Source: a bacterium
GTDB taxonomy: Bacteria > Hydrothermota > Tepidihabitantia > Tepidihabitantales > Tepidihabitantaceae
DNA length: 64,000 nt
Assembly (NCBI GenBank): GCA_035505375.1
Contig: DATJQV010000024.1
Location: 1-64,000, forward strand
Direction of reading: 5' to 3'
Under the pieces are notes generated by a model. It was given only the letters and a program-made list of their open reading frames with translations. It did no database searches and was not told the origin of the DNA. Made by a program: the position numbers and the translations under genes. Positions 47,777-54,922 of the stretch are shown in pieces; the first letter of the stretch is position 1; every line of letters starts with the position of its first letter.

Positions 47777-48775
47777 GTGCAGTCTCAGCTCAGTCAAGAC
47801 GGCGCCGACTTCCGCGCGGACGTGAAGCGGATATGGGACGAGTTCCGGCGCAGCGAGGGCTCGGCCGGCGACCGCTCCGCGTTCGGCAACTCCGAGGGCG
47901 GCAGCGTCGAGCAGCAGCGCGACCGGAGGCTTCAGCTCCATCACTGCGCCAACTATGCGGCGGTGCTGGCGGTGCTAAAGAGCTTGGGACACGATCCGAA
48001 AACCGAGGAGGATTTCGGTCATGTCCCTTCGCTTCGGCTGCTCGAACTTGGCTGCGGCAGCGGCGTGCTCACGAGCGCCCTCGCCCGCGTGATGCCGGAG
48101 GGCTGGACCATCGAGGCGACCGACTACTCCGAGCACCTGCTCGCCGGCGCAAGGCAGCGCTTCGAGTGCGACGGCCTGAGCTTCAGCCTTCTCGACGCGC
48201 GCACTCTGCGGCCGGAGCGGCTCGAAGGAATAGACGCCGTGCTCCTGCTGGAAGTGGTTGAGCACCTTCCAGCGGACGAAGCCGAAAGGCTTCTGCGACA
48301 GGTCTACGACGCGCTGCCCGGCGGCGGCATGATGGTGCTGACCACTCTCGACCGCGCCGCCTTCCCGCGTCCGTTCTCCGGGTACGCGCCGCACCACGTC
48401 GAGTACACCTACAGCTCGCTCGACCGGTTCCTGGCGGACCGGAGGCGCAGCCCGTTCGAAGAGTACAGCCTGTTCCGACTGACATCCGAGCGCATCGTAT
48501 CCGAGTCGGTCAGGAACGAGCAACGTGGCGGCTACCTGCTGAACCGGCTGCAACGGGCGATGCATGGCCTGGGTCGCCGCCATCCCAGGTTCGGTGTGCT
48601 CCGTGGCTGGGTGGAGTCGCGGCTCTTCCAGCTCTATTCGCTGCTGCCCGACCACGACGGGTTCGACTTCGACGGATACCTTGCCACGCTCGACTTCGTT
48701 CAGTCCGAGCCGGAGCTGCACGACCACGATTCGTTCGGCCTTGTCGCGGTCCTGCGCAAGACCGGCCGTGAGTGA
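47777..48775 (+). CDS. SAM-dependent class I methyltransferase
   Basis: 332 residues. SAM-binding motif I LELGCGSGVLTSAL and a following motif II Asp in IEATDYSEHLL; LLLEVVEHLPADEAERLLRQ fits the UbiG-like Methyltransf_11/23 group. The C-terminal region (HHVEYTYSSLDRFL … LFQLYSLLPDHDGFDFDG) is not diagnostic. Directly before motif I, residues 70-85 (LGHDPKTEEDFGHVPS) are a 16-codon insert from palindromic element copy C; without it the text runs AVLAVLKS-LRLLELGCGSG as in typical proteins. Start GTG 47777. mtnA begins one base after its stop. Confidence 0.85.
   Translation: MQSQLSQDGADFRADVKRIWDEFRRSEGSAGDRSAFGNSEGGSVEQQRDRRLQLHHCANYAAVLAVLKSLGHDPKTEEDFGHVPSLRLLELGCGSGVLTSALARVMPEGWTIEATDYSEHLLAGARQRFECDGLSFSLLDARTLRPERLEGIDAVLLLEVVEHLPADEAERLLRQVYDALPGGGMMVLTTLDRAAFPRPFSGYAPHHVEYTYSSLDRFLADRRRSPFEEYSLFRLTSERIVSESVRNEQRGGYLLNRLQRAMHGLGRRHPRFGVLRGWVESRLFQLYSLLPDHDGFDFDGYLATLDFVQSEPELHDHDSFGLVAVLRKTGRE
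47983..48027 (+). repeat. In-frame palindromic element, copy C
   Basis: CTTGGGACACGATCC and GGTCATGTCCC are the outer arms. The inner stem CCGAAAACC pairs with GGATTTCGG with one mismatch around the loop GAGGA. The inserted unit reads 48 bases (47984-48031), 16 codons. Confidence 0.85.
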
Positions 48776-48776
48776 T

Positions 48777-49886
48777 ATGACCGCGAAAATGGGGACTGCC
48801 CCGTCCCTCACCCTCGCCCTCTCCCAGAGGGAGAGGGAAGGGGTGAGGGAGAAGCTCCCCGCTTTCCTCTTCCGCGCGGTCGAATTCGACGGTTCGCGAC
48901 TTCGCATTCTGGACCAGACCGCCTTGCCTTGTCGCACCCGGTATCTCCATCCAACAAGCGCGGTCGAGGTCGCCGGTATCATCAAGCGGCTGGCTGTGCG
49001 CGGCGCGCCGGCCATCGGCGTCGCTGCCGCCTACGGCCTTGCGGTCGAAGCCAAACGGCTGCCGGACAGCAGGCTGGTGTCGGGACTCAGACGAGCGGCA
49101 GAACTGCTGATTGCCTCGCGGCCGACCGCAGTCAACCTGAAGTGGGCCGTCGTCCGTGTTATGCAGTCTGTGCTCGTCCGTGGTTTTTCCCCCGACGCCG
49201 CCCGCAGCGCAGTGCTCGCTGAAGCGAGAAAGATCGAGGCTGAGGAATTCGAACGCTCCCTCGCAATGGCGCAGCACGGTGCGAAACTGCTCAGGAAGAA
49301 CGCCGTCGTGCTCACAATCTGCAACACCGGTGCGCTGGCCGCGCCGGGAATGGGCACAGCCCTCGGCGTCGTGTTCCAGGCGCATCTGGACGGCAAGAAA
49401 CCGACCGTGTACGCCTGTGAGACCAGGCCGCTGCTACAGGGCAGCAGGCTGACAACACTCGAACTGCTGCGGGCCAAGATACCAGTCACGCTGATTGCCG
49501 ACAGTGCTGCGGCGAGCGTCATAGACCGGTGCGACATAGTGCTGGCCGGCGCGGATCGCATCGCCGCCAATGGCGACACCGCCAACAAGGTCGGTACGAA
49601 GATGCTCGCGACGCTGGCGCGGGCGGCACACAAGCCCTTCTACATCGTCGCGCCGATTTCGACCTTCGACCTCGCGACCCCGAACGGCGGTAAGATTGTT
49701 GTTGAGGAGAGGGATGGGGAAGAGGTTCGTGCGTTCGCCGGGTGCCGTGCCGCGCCTGAGGGTGTGCCGGTCTTCAACCCGGCCTTTGACGTGACTCCGG
49801 CCCGCCTCATCACCGGTTTCGTTACGGACCGCGGCATCATCAAGCCACCTTACATTCGCGCGGTTCAGCGCCTTCTAGCCCGCTAG
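48777..49886 (+). CDS. mtnA: S-methyl-5-thioribose-1-phosphate isomerase
   Basis: 369 residues. Isomerises methylthioribose-1-phosphate to methylthioribulose-1-phosphate in methionine salvage. RGAPAIGVAAAYGLAV, the catalytic Cys in ICNTGALAAPGMGTALG, ETRPLLQGSRLTT, and the catalytic Asp in GADRIAANGDTANKVGT are intact; the end is ITGFVTDRGIIKPPYIRA. The N-terminal 26 residues include SLTLALSQREREGVREK, encoded by a perfect-palindrome repeat (48804-48850), so the gene's original start may be further downstream. ATG 48777 directly follows the methyltransferase stop, so translation is probably coupled. Confidence 0.93.
   Translation: MTAKMGTAPSLTLALSQREREGVREKLPAFLFRAVEFDGSRLRILDQTALPCRTRYLHPTSAVEVAGIIKRLAVRGAPAIGVAAAYGLAVEAKRLPDSRLVSGLRRAAELLIASRPTAVNLKWAVVRVMQSVLVRGFSPDAARSAVLAEARKIEAEEFERSLAMAQHGAKLLRKNAVVLTICNTGALAAPGMGTALGVVFQAHLDGKKPTVYACETRPLLQGSRLTTLELLRAKIPVTLIADSAAASVIDRCDIVLAGADRIAANGDTANKVGTKMLATLARAAHKPFYIVAPISTFDLATPNGGKIVVEERDGEEVRAFAGCRAAPEGVPVFNPAFDVTPARLITGFVTDRGIIKPPYIRAVQRLLAR
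48804..48850 (+). repeat. Palindromic repeat at the 5' end of mtnA
   Basis: TCCCTCACCCTCGCCCTCTC, AGAGGG, then GAGAGGGAAGGGGTGAGGGA form a long near-perfect hairpin. The GGGGACTGCCCC word just upstream links it to the hairpins at 31618 and 40001. It adds in-frame codons to the enzyme's N-terminus. Confidence 0.7.
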
Positions 49887-50114
49887 CCCGACTGCTCCAG
49901 CTTCGTTTCTAGGGCTGCCGCGCACCGCGGCCTGACCATTGGAACGACCCAGAATCAAGCTCAAGTGAGACAGTTAGTGGCCGAGATCCGCGTCTTGGCT
50001 GCAATGGCGATAAAAGAACTGTGTCTAGTGCACAACGAGTCAGGCCTAAGTACTGCATAATAGGCATAATACGAAGCTGGGCGCAGCGTTCGTGTTAGCG
50101 TCTGGGAGATAATA

Positions 50115-50330
50115 GGGGAGACCGTCCCGGGGACGGTCCAGGGGACGGTCTGGTAGACCGTCCCAGCGTGGGTCTTGGATATGGTCTATCGGGTGGTATC
50201 AGTGGTCGTTTGTGGGGCGAGCCGACAGATGGTCACGTAGGTTGTCTACGCGACCATGGCCGCAGTCGTCTGCGGGATAGTTCGGACGATTGTGAGGCAG
50301 TTCGTCTGCGGGTAGGTCTCACGGGTGGTG
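50115..50330. repeat. Array 3: 18 units of a degenerate 12-bp repeat in strict register
   Basis: Units include GGGGAGACCGTC, CCGGGGACGGTC, CAGGGGACGGTC, TGGTAGACCGTC, CCAGCGTGGGTC, TTGGATATGGTC … CGACAGATGGTC, ACGTAGGTTGTC, GCCGCAGTCGTC, TGCGGGTAGGTC. Most end in GTC. No insertion or deletion breaks the register. It lies in the 758-base gap 49887-50644, which otherwise holds no supported gene. Confidence 0.8.
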
Positions 50331-50598
50331 TGCAGGCTCATTCCCCATACCTTCTCCTGATTCGTTAGCTGAGTGAACTGGCAGTTGGTCGCGGCGATGG
50401 TATGCCAGATGGACACAGGGATGCTGGCGCGTGCACCTGTTCCCGGGAAAGCTCAGGGACCGGCCTTGGATGAATGCCGCCTACCGGCTGAGTTCCGGAC
50501 AGAAGGGCAATCCGCGGCTGTGACACGAAGGTATTGGCCAAGATTCGCTCGGACGTCTTCGACCTCGCCGCGCCGAGGCATTGGTGGCTCAGAAGTGA

Positions 50599-50620
50599 CT
50601 GCCCGCGGAGACGCGGGCAG
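50599..50620 (-). terminator. Hairpin after the propeller gene
   Basis: CTGCCCGCG, loop GAGA, CGCGGGCAG: a 9 bp stem with a tetraloop 25 bases beyond the minus-strand stop. Confidence 0.65.
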
Positions 50621-50644
50621 CCGATAGGAAGTGGCCGGAGCGGC

Positions 50645-53098
50645 CTATTCGGTCAGAACGACCTTGGTGACGCTAGACGCTTGATGCCTCACGCTCGACG
50701 CCTGACGCACAAAGTACACGCCCGGTGCTAGCGCCCGCACGTCATTCGCCCCGGGCCTCAGGTCCATCACCTTCCGCCCACTGATGTCGAGCAGGCTTGC
50801 CGCTCGAGGCTTACGGCTTGTGGCTGCCGGAAGGAGCAGTACGCCGCGAACGACCGTGGCCATGTGCTCAGGGCTTGGCACTTTCAGACCCAGGCGTTCC
50901 TCAATTCCAGGTGGCGCCGTGCAGATGATCGAGATGCTCGAACTCGATGAGTTTGCCACATAGACGCGGTGCTGCTCCGGATTGAGGCAGAACGCACGTG
51001 GTCCCACTCCCACTCTAACGGTCGCGACGATCAAGTCAGTTGCACCGTCAACTACGGTCACGGTTGAAGGGAGGTCTGAAGGAGATCCGTTCGCGACGTA
51101 GACTTTGTCATACACTGCATCGTAGCAGAGGACCAGCGGGTTTGTTGAGTCAGGAACTGTCGTAATGACAGAGTCTCCTTCTCCATCTATCACGCTGACG
51201 CTGTTACCTGCTGCGTTAGCGCAATAGACCTTGTTGTCCGTCGCATTGTAGCAGAGGGCCTGAGGGTAGTGCCCGACCCTGATAGTGCCGAGAACCGCGT
51301 CCGCCGCCCCGTCTATTACGGTCACGGTCCCACCCGTGTTCGCGCAGTAGACCTTGTCGTTCCTGGAGTTGTAGCAGAGGGCAGTCGGGAGGCTGTCGGC
51401 TACGAGCCTTGCGATGACCGAGTTCGTAGCGCCGCTTATCACGGTAACGCTGCTGTCGTTCTGGCCCGCGCAGTAGACCTTGTCGTTCTGCGGGTTGTAA
51501 CACAGGGCGCAGGCGTTGAGTCCGGCCGCTACCGTGGCGAGGACTGAGTTGGTAGCGCCGTCGATGACTGTCACGGTTGAATCGCGGAACCCAACCATCC
51601 CGGCGTTCGCGCAGTAGACCTTGTTGCCCTGCGGATTGTAGCAGAGGGCGGACGGTCCGTTTCCGACCCCGACCGTGGCGATGACCGTATTCGCCGCACC
51701 GTCGATCACGCTGACGTTGTTGGTGACGTTGTTCCCGCAATAGACCTTGTCGTTCTGCGCGTTGTAGCAGAGAGATGTAGGCTCCCGCCCGGTCGCGACC
51801 GTCGCGGCAAGCGTCTCCGCGTTTCCGTCAATGATCGTGACGTTGTCGCTGTACCAATTCGCGCCGTACACCTTGTCGTTCTGCGGGTTATAGCAGAGGG
51901 CAGTCGGCAAATCTTTGACGTTGACCGTGGCGAGAACCGTGTCCGCCGCGCCGTCTATCACCGACACGTCGTAGTTACCTTCGTTCGCGCTGTAAACTCT
52001 GTTATTCTGCGGGTTGTAGATCAGAGCGAAAGGGAAGGAGCCCACACTCACGGTAGCCACGACCGCGTTACTGTGACCGTCAATGACCGATACGGTCGTG
52101 TCCGAGTACGACATGTCTGGGGCGTTCGCGCAGTAGACTTCGTCGTTCTCCGGATTGTAGCAGAGGGCGTGAGGGCCAAACTGAACCCCGACCGTGGCGA
52201 TGGCCGAATCACCCTCACCATCTATCACCGTCACAGTACTGCTGTAGTAGTTTGCGCAGTAGACCTTGTTGTCCGCGGGATTGTGGCAGAGGGCGCTTGG
52301 CCCTGTTCCAACTGGCACTGTGGCGAGGACCGAATCTGTCGATCCGTCGATTACAGTGACACTGTTGTCCTCGTAGCCGACCGCGCAGTATATCTTGTTG
52401 TTCCTGGCGTTGTAGCAAAGGGCCAATGCACCAACCCCCGTGGGCACTGTGTCGATGATTGAATCCGCGGCACCGTCGATGACCACCACGCCTCCGCCTC
52501 CGCTCGCGCAGTAGACCCTGTTGTTTTGCGAGTTGTAGCACAAGCATTGAGGAAAGTATACGCCGCCAACGACGGCTACGACCGCGTTCGTGGCTCCGTC
52601 TATCACCGTCACATTGTCCCCGTCCGCGCTCGCGCAGTAGACCCTGTTGTTCTGCGGGTTGTAGCAGAGCGCGTACGGCGTTTGCCCGACCCCTATCGTA
52701 GCGACAATAGAATCCGTCGCACCCCCAATCACAACCACCTTGCCCTGCGCTTCGTCCGCGCTGTAGACCTTGTTGTTCTGGGGATTGTAGCAGAAAGCAA
52801 ACATCCGACCGCCGGTCTTGATGCAAGCCAGGCGCCGGCTCGTGGCGCCATCTATCGCCAGAATACCCGAGTCGCATCCGACATAGACTCTATTGTTCAA
52901 GGTGTCATAGCCGAGCGACCACGGGTGATCCAGCCACCCGAGCGTGTCGGGCAGCATGACAGTCTTTTCCAAGTATTGGGCTGAGCCAACCGACACAAGC
53001 AACGTCGCCAGCGCCATCGCGCACAGGCGTAGCTTCAGGTTCTTGGCCCGCTTGTTGGAAGACGTAGGATGGCGGTCCGGACGACAATCACTGCCCAT
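50645..53098 (-). CDS. Secreted YVTN/YncE-type beta-propeller protein with sorting domain
   Basis: 817 residues. A signal peptide (LCAMALATLLVSVGSAQ) is followed by about fifteen repeats of some 42-48 residues of the type VTVIDGATNSVLATV.VG..P.ALCYNPQNDKVYCAN; each should form one propeller blade, so there may be two propellers. The sorting domain reads RAASLLDISGRKVMDLRPGAN then ALAPGVYFVR, with a repeat-derived QASSVRHQASSV before VTKVVLTE. An upstream consensus promoter is at 53193-53222. The first 27 residues before the signal are unusual; a later start is possible. The family binds ligands or acts in surface adhesion, but its job here is unknown. Confidence 0.85.
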   Translation of the reverse strand: MGSDCRPDRHPTSSNKRAKNLKLRLCAMALATLLVSVGSAQYLEKTVMLPDTLGWLDHPWSLGYDTLNNRVYVGCDSGILAIDGATSRRLACIKTGGRMFAFCYNPQNNKVYSADEAQGKVVVIGGATDSIVATIGVGQTPYALCYNPQNNRVYCASADGDNVTVIDGATNAVVAVVGGVYFPQCLCYNSQNNRVYCASGGGGVVVIDGAADSIIDTVPTGVGALALCYNARNNKIYCAVGYEDNSVTVIDGSTDSVLATVPVGTGPSALCHNPADNKVYCANYYSSTVTVIDGEGDSAIATVGVQFGPHALCYNPENDEVYCANAPDMSYSDTTVSVIDGHSNAVVATVSVGSFPFALIYNPQNNRVYSANEGNYDVSVIDGAADTVLATVNVKDLPTALCYNPQNDKVYGANWYSDNVTIIDGNAETLAATVATGREPTSLCYNAQNDKVYCGNNVTNNVSVIDGAANTVIATVGVGNGPSALCYNPQGNKVYCANAGMVGFRDSTVTVIDGATNSVLATVAAGLNACALCYNPQNDKVYCAGQNDSSVTVISGATNSVIARLVADSLPTALCYNSRNDKVYCANTGGTVTVIDGAADAVLGTIRVGHYPQALCYNATDNKVYCANAAGNSVSVIDGEGDSVITTVPDSTNPLVLCYDAVYDKVYVANGSPSDLPSTVTVVDGATDLIVATVRVGVGPRAFCLNPEQHRVYVANSSSSSISIICTAPPGIEERLGLKVPSPEHMATVVRGVLLLPAATSRKPRAASLLDISGRKVMDLRPGANDVRALAPGVYFVRQASSVRHQASSVTKVVLTE

Positions 53099-53192
53099 TC
53101 AGAACTCCCAGTGTGCTCTCACCTACACTGTCAGTCGGTTCCGCTTCAAGTCTGGCAGCCAGCGCCATTCCCAGCACCGGCGCACGTGAGTC

Positions 53193-53222
53193 ATTATAGG
53201 TCTGACTCCCGTCTCATGTCAA
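53193..53222 (-). promoter_or_regulatory. Consensus promoter of the propeller gene
   Basis: On the minus strand TTGACA (53222-53217), an 18 bp spacer and a perfect TATAAT (53198-53193). The leader is about 90 bases. Confidence 0.75.
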
Positions 53223-53416
53223 GCCGAATTGCGGTTGGAGCCTTCCTGCCCCGCGCACGTCGGACAGCGGACAACGACCATGCAGCAGAAGAACGCGGCC
53301 CGGGCAATGATGGCCGACGTCTGGAGGTCGCCGTGAAGGAGCAACTTGGTCGTGCCCCGGACGTGGTTCATGGCTACCGGCGCTCGCGGTGAATTCCAGT
53401 TCCGGTCGGGCGTCCT

Positions 53417-53716
53417 TCAGGTGTCCGTGAGCCGGTCTATCCAGTACCGGGGCTCGCGGTGCAAGTGGGCAACGGCCACGACGACGATGGTGTCGGGTTC
53501 TTGTGCGTAGATGAGGCCGTAGGGGAAGCGATTTAGGAGCGCGCGTCTCAATCCGGGCGTCAGTTCCTGGCAGGAGTCAGGGTAGGATCTGACGCGATGG
53601 ACGGCGCGGTCCAGCTCATCGAGGAACCGGCGACCCAGTCCCTCGGACTGGTTGTCGTACCATTCAACCGCGTCGTCGAGTTACCGCCTCGCGATGGCGA
53701 GGAAGCGGATCTTCAC
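53417..53716 (-). pseudogene. ParE/RelE-family toxin gene with a premature stop
   Basis: GTG 53716 overlaps the antitoxin stop. The frame reads KIRFLAIARR, then TAA (53683-53681) at codon 12, then LDDAVEWYDNQSEGLGRRF…TPGLRRALLNRFPYGLIYAQ… and ends with TGA at 53417. Apart from this stop the 99-codon gene is intact and matches the ParE toxin layout. TAA is one base from GAA, the Glu expected there. The toxin is therefore probably inactive. Confidence 0.85.
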
Positions 53717-53934
53717 TTGCGTCGATGTTTGGCCATCACTTCGGCATAGGAAAGGTGGGCCGTGCGGCCTTCGCGGTAGGCCTGCAATCTCGCCCTGGCC
53801 TCATCCGCCCAGACGCGGTCGATTTCGGGGTCGGGCCGGTCCAGTTCCAGCAGAATGCTGTCGACGACCTCCAACTTCTCGGTGTCGGGCAGTGCCCTAA
53901 TCTCTTTTACTACGTCCTTAGTGCTCTTCGTCAT
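53713..53934 (-). CDS. Addiction-module antitoxin (PF09720-like)
   Basis: 73 residues: KSTKDVVKEIRALPDTEKLE, then VDSILLELDRPDPEIDRVWADE, RLQAYREGRT and AEVMAKHRRK fit the putative addiction-module component family that pairs with ParE/RelE toxins. ATG 53934 is chosen because GGAG lies seven bases upstream; an in-frame start at 53967 would add eleven residues. The stop overlaps the toxin start by GTGA. The promoter is at 54008-54036. With the toxin broken it is probably a free antitoxin. Confidence 0.82.
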   Translation of the reverse strand: MTKSTKDVVKEIRALPDTEKLEVVDSILLELDRPDPEIDRVWADEARARLQAYREGRTAHLSYAEVMAKHRRK

Positions 53935-54007
53935 GGCGTGCTCCGATCCAGTAAGTCCTGCTGACATTCAAGTCCGTATCGTTCATGGTTCTTCTTTTCT
54001 GTATGTA

Positions 54008-54036
54008 GATTAGGTTATCCGGGCATGGGTGTCAAG
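54008..54036 (-). promoter_or_regulatory. Promoter of the addiction module
   Basis: On the minus strand TTGACA (54036-54031), a 17 bp spacer and TAATCT (54013-54008). The antitoxin likely represses it, as is usual in the family. Confidence 0.65.
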
Positions 54037-54081
54037 GAGATTGGCGCGGCCGGCGGCGGGTGGTGGTCGGCAATAGAAACG

Positions 54082-54107
54082 CGGCCCGGGCAGTTATGCC
54101 CGGGCCG
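54082..54107 (-). terminator. Hairpin after the cyclophilin gene
   Basis: CGGCCCGGGCA, loop GTTA, TGCCCGGGCCG: an 11 bp perfect stem, 17 bases after the minus-strand stop at 54125. Confidence 0.75.
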
Positions 54108-54124
54108 TGAAGGTTGTCGCTACC

Positions 54125-54820
54125 CTACTGGTTCGTGACCCAGACCTGTTCCATGACAACCGGGGTGAGCGGTTTGTCCATGGGGCCGGTTTTGACCTGC
54201 TCGAGCTTCGCGAGCACGTCGTCACCCGCAACGAGCTGGCCGATGACCGTGTACTGGCCGTCAAGCTGCGGCGTGGGCTGGAAGCAGATGTAGAACTGGC
54301 TGCCGGATGAGCGCTTGCCCGGGTTCACGTTGTCGCCGGTGCGAGCCATCGCCATAGCGCCCTTGGTGTGCGGCTTCTTGATTTCCGCCGCAACGGTGTA
54401 GCCCGGACCGCCGGTGCCGTTGCCGGACGGGTCGCCGCCCTGAATCATGAAGCCCGGAATCAGGCGGTGGAACGTCAGGCCGTTGTAGAACCCTTTGATG
54501 CCGAGGTTCGCGACGTTGGTGACATTCAGCGGCGCGTCCTTGGTGTACATCTGGATCTTCATCGTCCCGAAGTCCTTGACCTTGATGTTGAAGAAGAGGC
54601 TGTCGGGGAGCTTGGTTGCGACGAGTGTATCTTTGAGCATTCCTGCCACCTGGGGCTGAGTTGCGGACTTAGCTGCGGTTGTGTCGGCCGGCGCGGCTGC
54701 CGGAGTCGGTTGGGCCGCCTGAGCCGGCGGTGTCGGCGGCTTGGCCGCCGGTTGCGCGGGCTTGGACGTGCCGCAGCCGATGACCAGCATCGCGACGGCG
54801 ATTGTGAGGAACCACTTCAT
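54125..54820 (-). CDS. Cyclophilin-type peptidyl-prolyl isomerase lipoprotein
   Basis: 231 residues. Lipobox MLVIGCGTSK (Cys16), then a Pro/Ala-rich linker (about residues 20-55), then a cyclophilin domain. It has VANLGIKGFYNGLTFHRLIP, GFMIQGGDPSGNGTGGPGYT and SQFYICFQPTPQLDGQYTVIG, which hold the catalytic Arg and substrate-binding residues. It folds proteins in the periplasm by proline isomerisation. ATG 54820 has AGGAGG in front. It stands alone, with a hairpin terminator. Confidence 0.94.
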   Translation of the reverse strand: MKWFLTIAVAMLVIGCGTSKPAQPAAKPPTPPAQAAQPTPAAAPADTTAAKSATQPQVAGMLKDTLVATKLPDSLFFNIKVKDFGTMKIQMYTKDAPLNVTNVANLGIKGFYNGLTFHRLIPGFMIQGGDPSGNGTGGPGYTVAAEIKKPHTKGAMAMARTGDNVNPGKRSSGSQFYICFQPTPQLDGQYTVIGQLVAGDDVLAKLEQVKTGPMDKPLTPVVMEQVWVTNQ

Positions 54821-54922
54821 CTTGACGGACCTCCTTTAGAGAATTACGAATGACGATTTACGAACGACGAATGTCGGGACATTCGGCATTCGGACGGCAC
54901 AGTTACTTGCCTTAGCTTCTGT

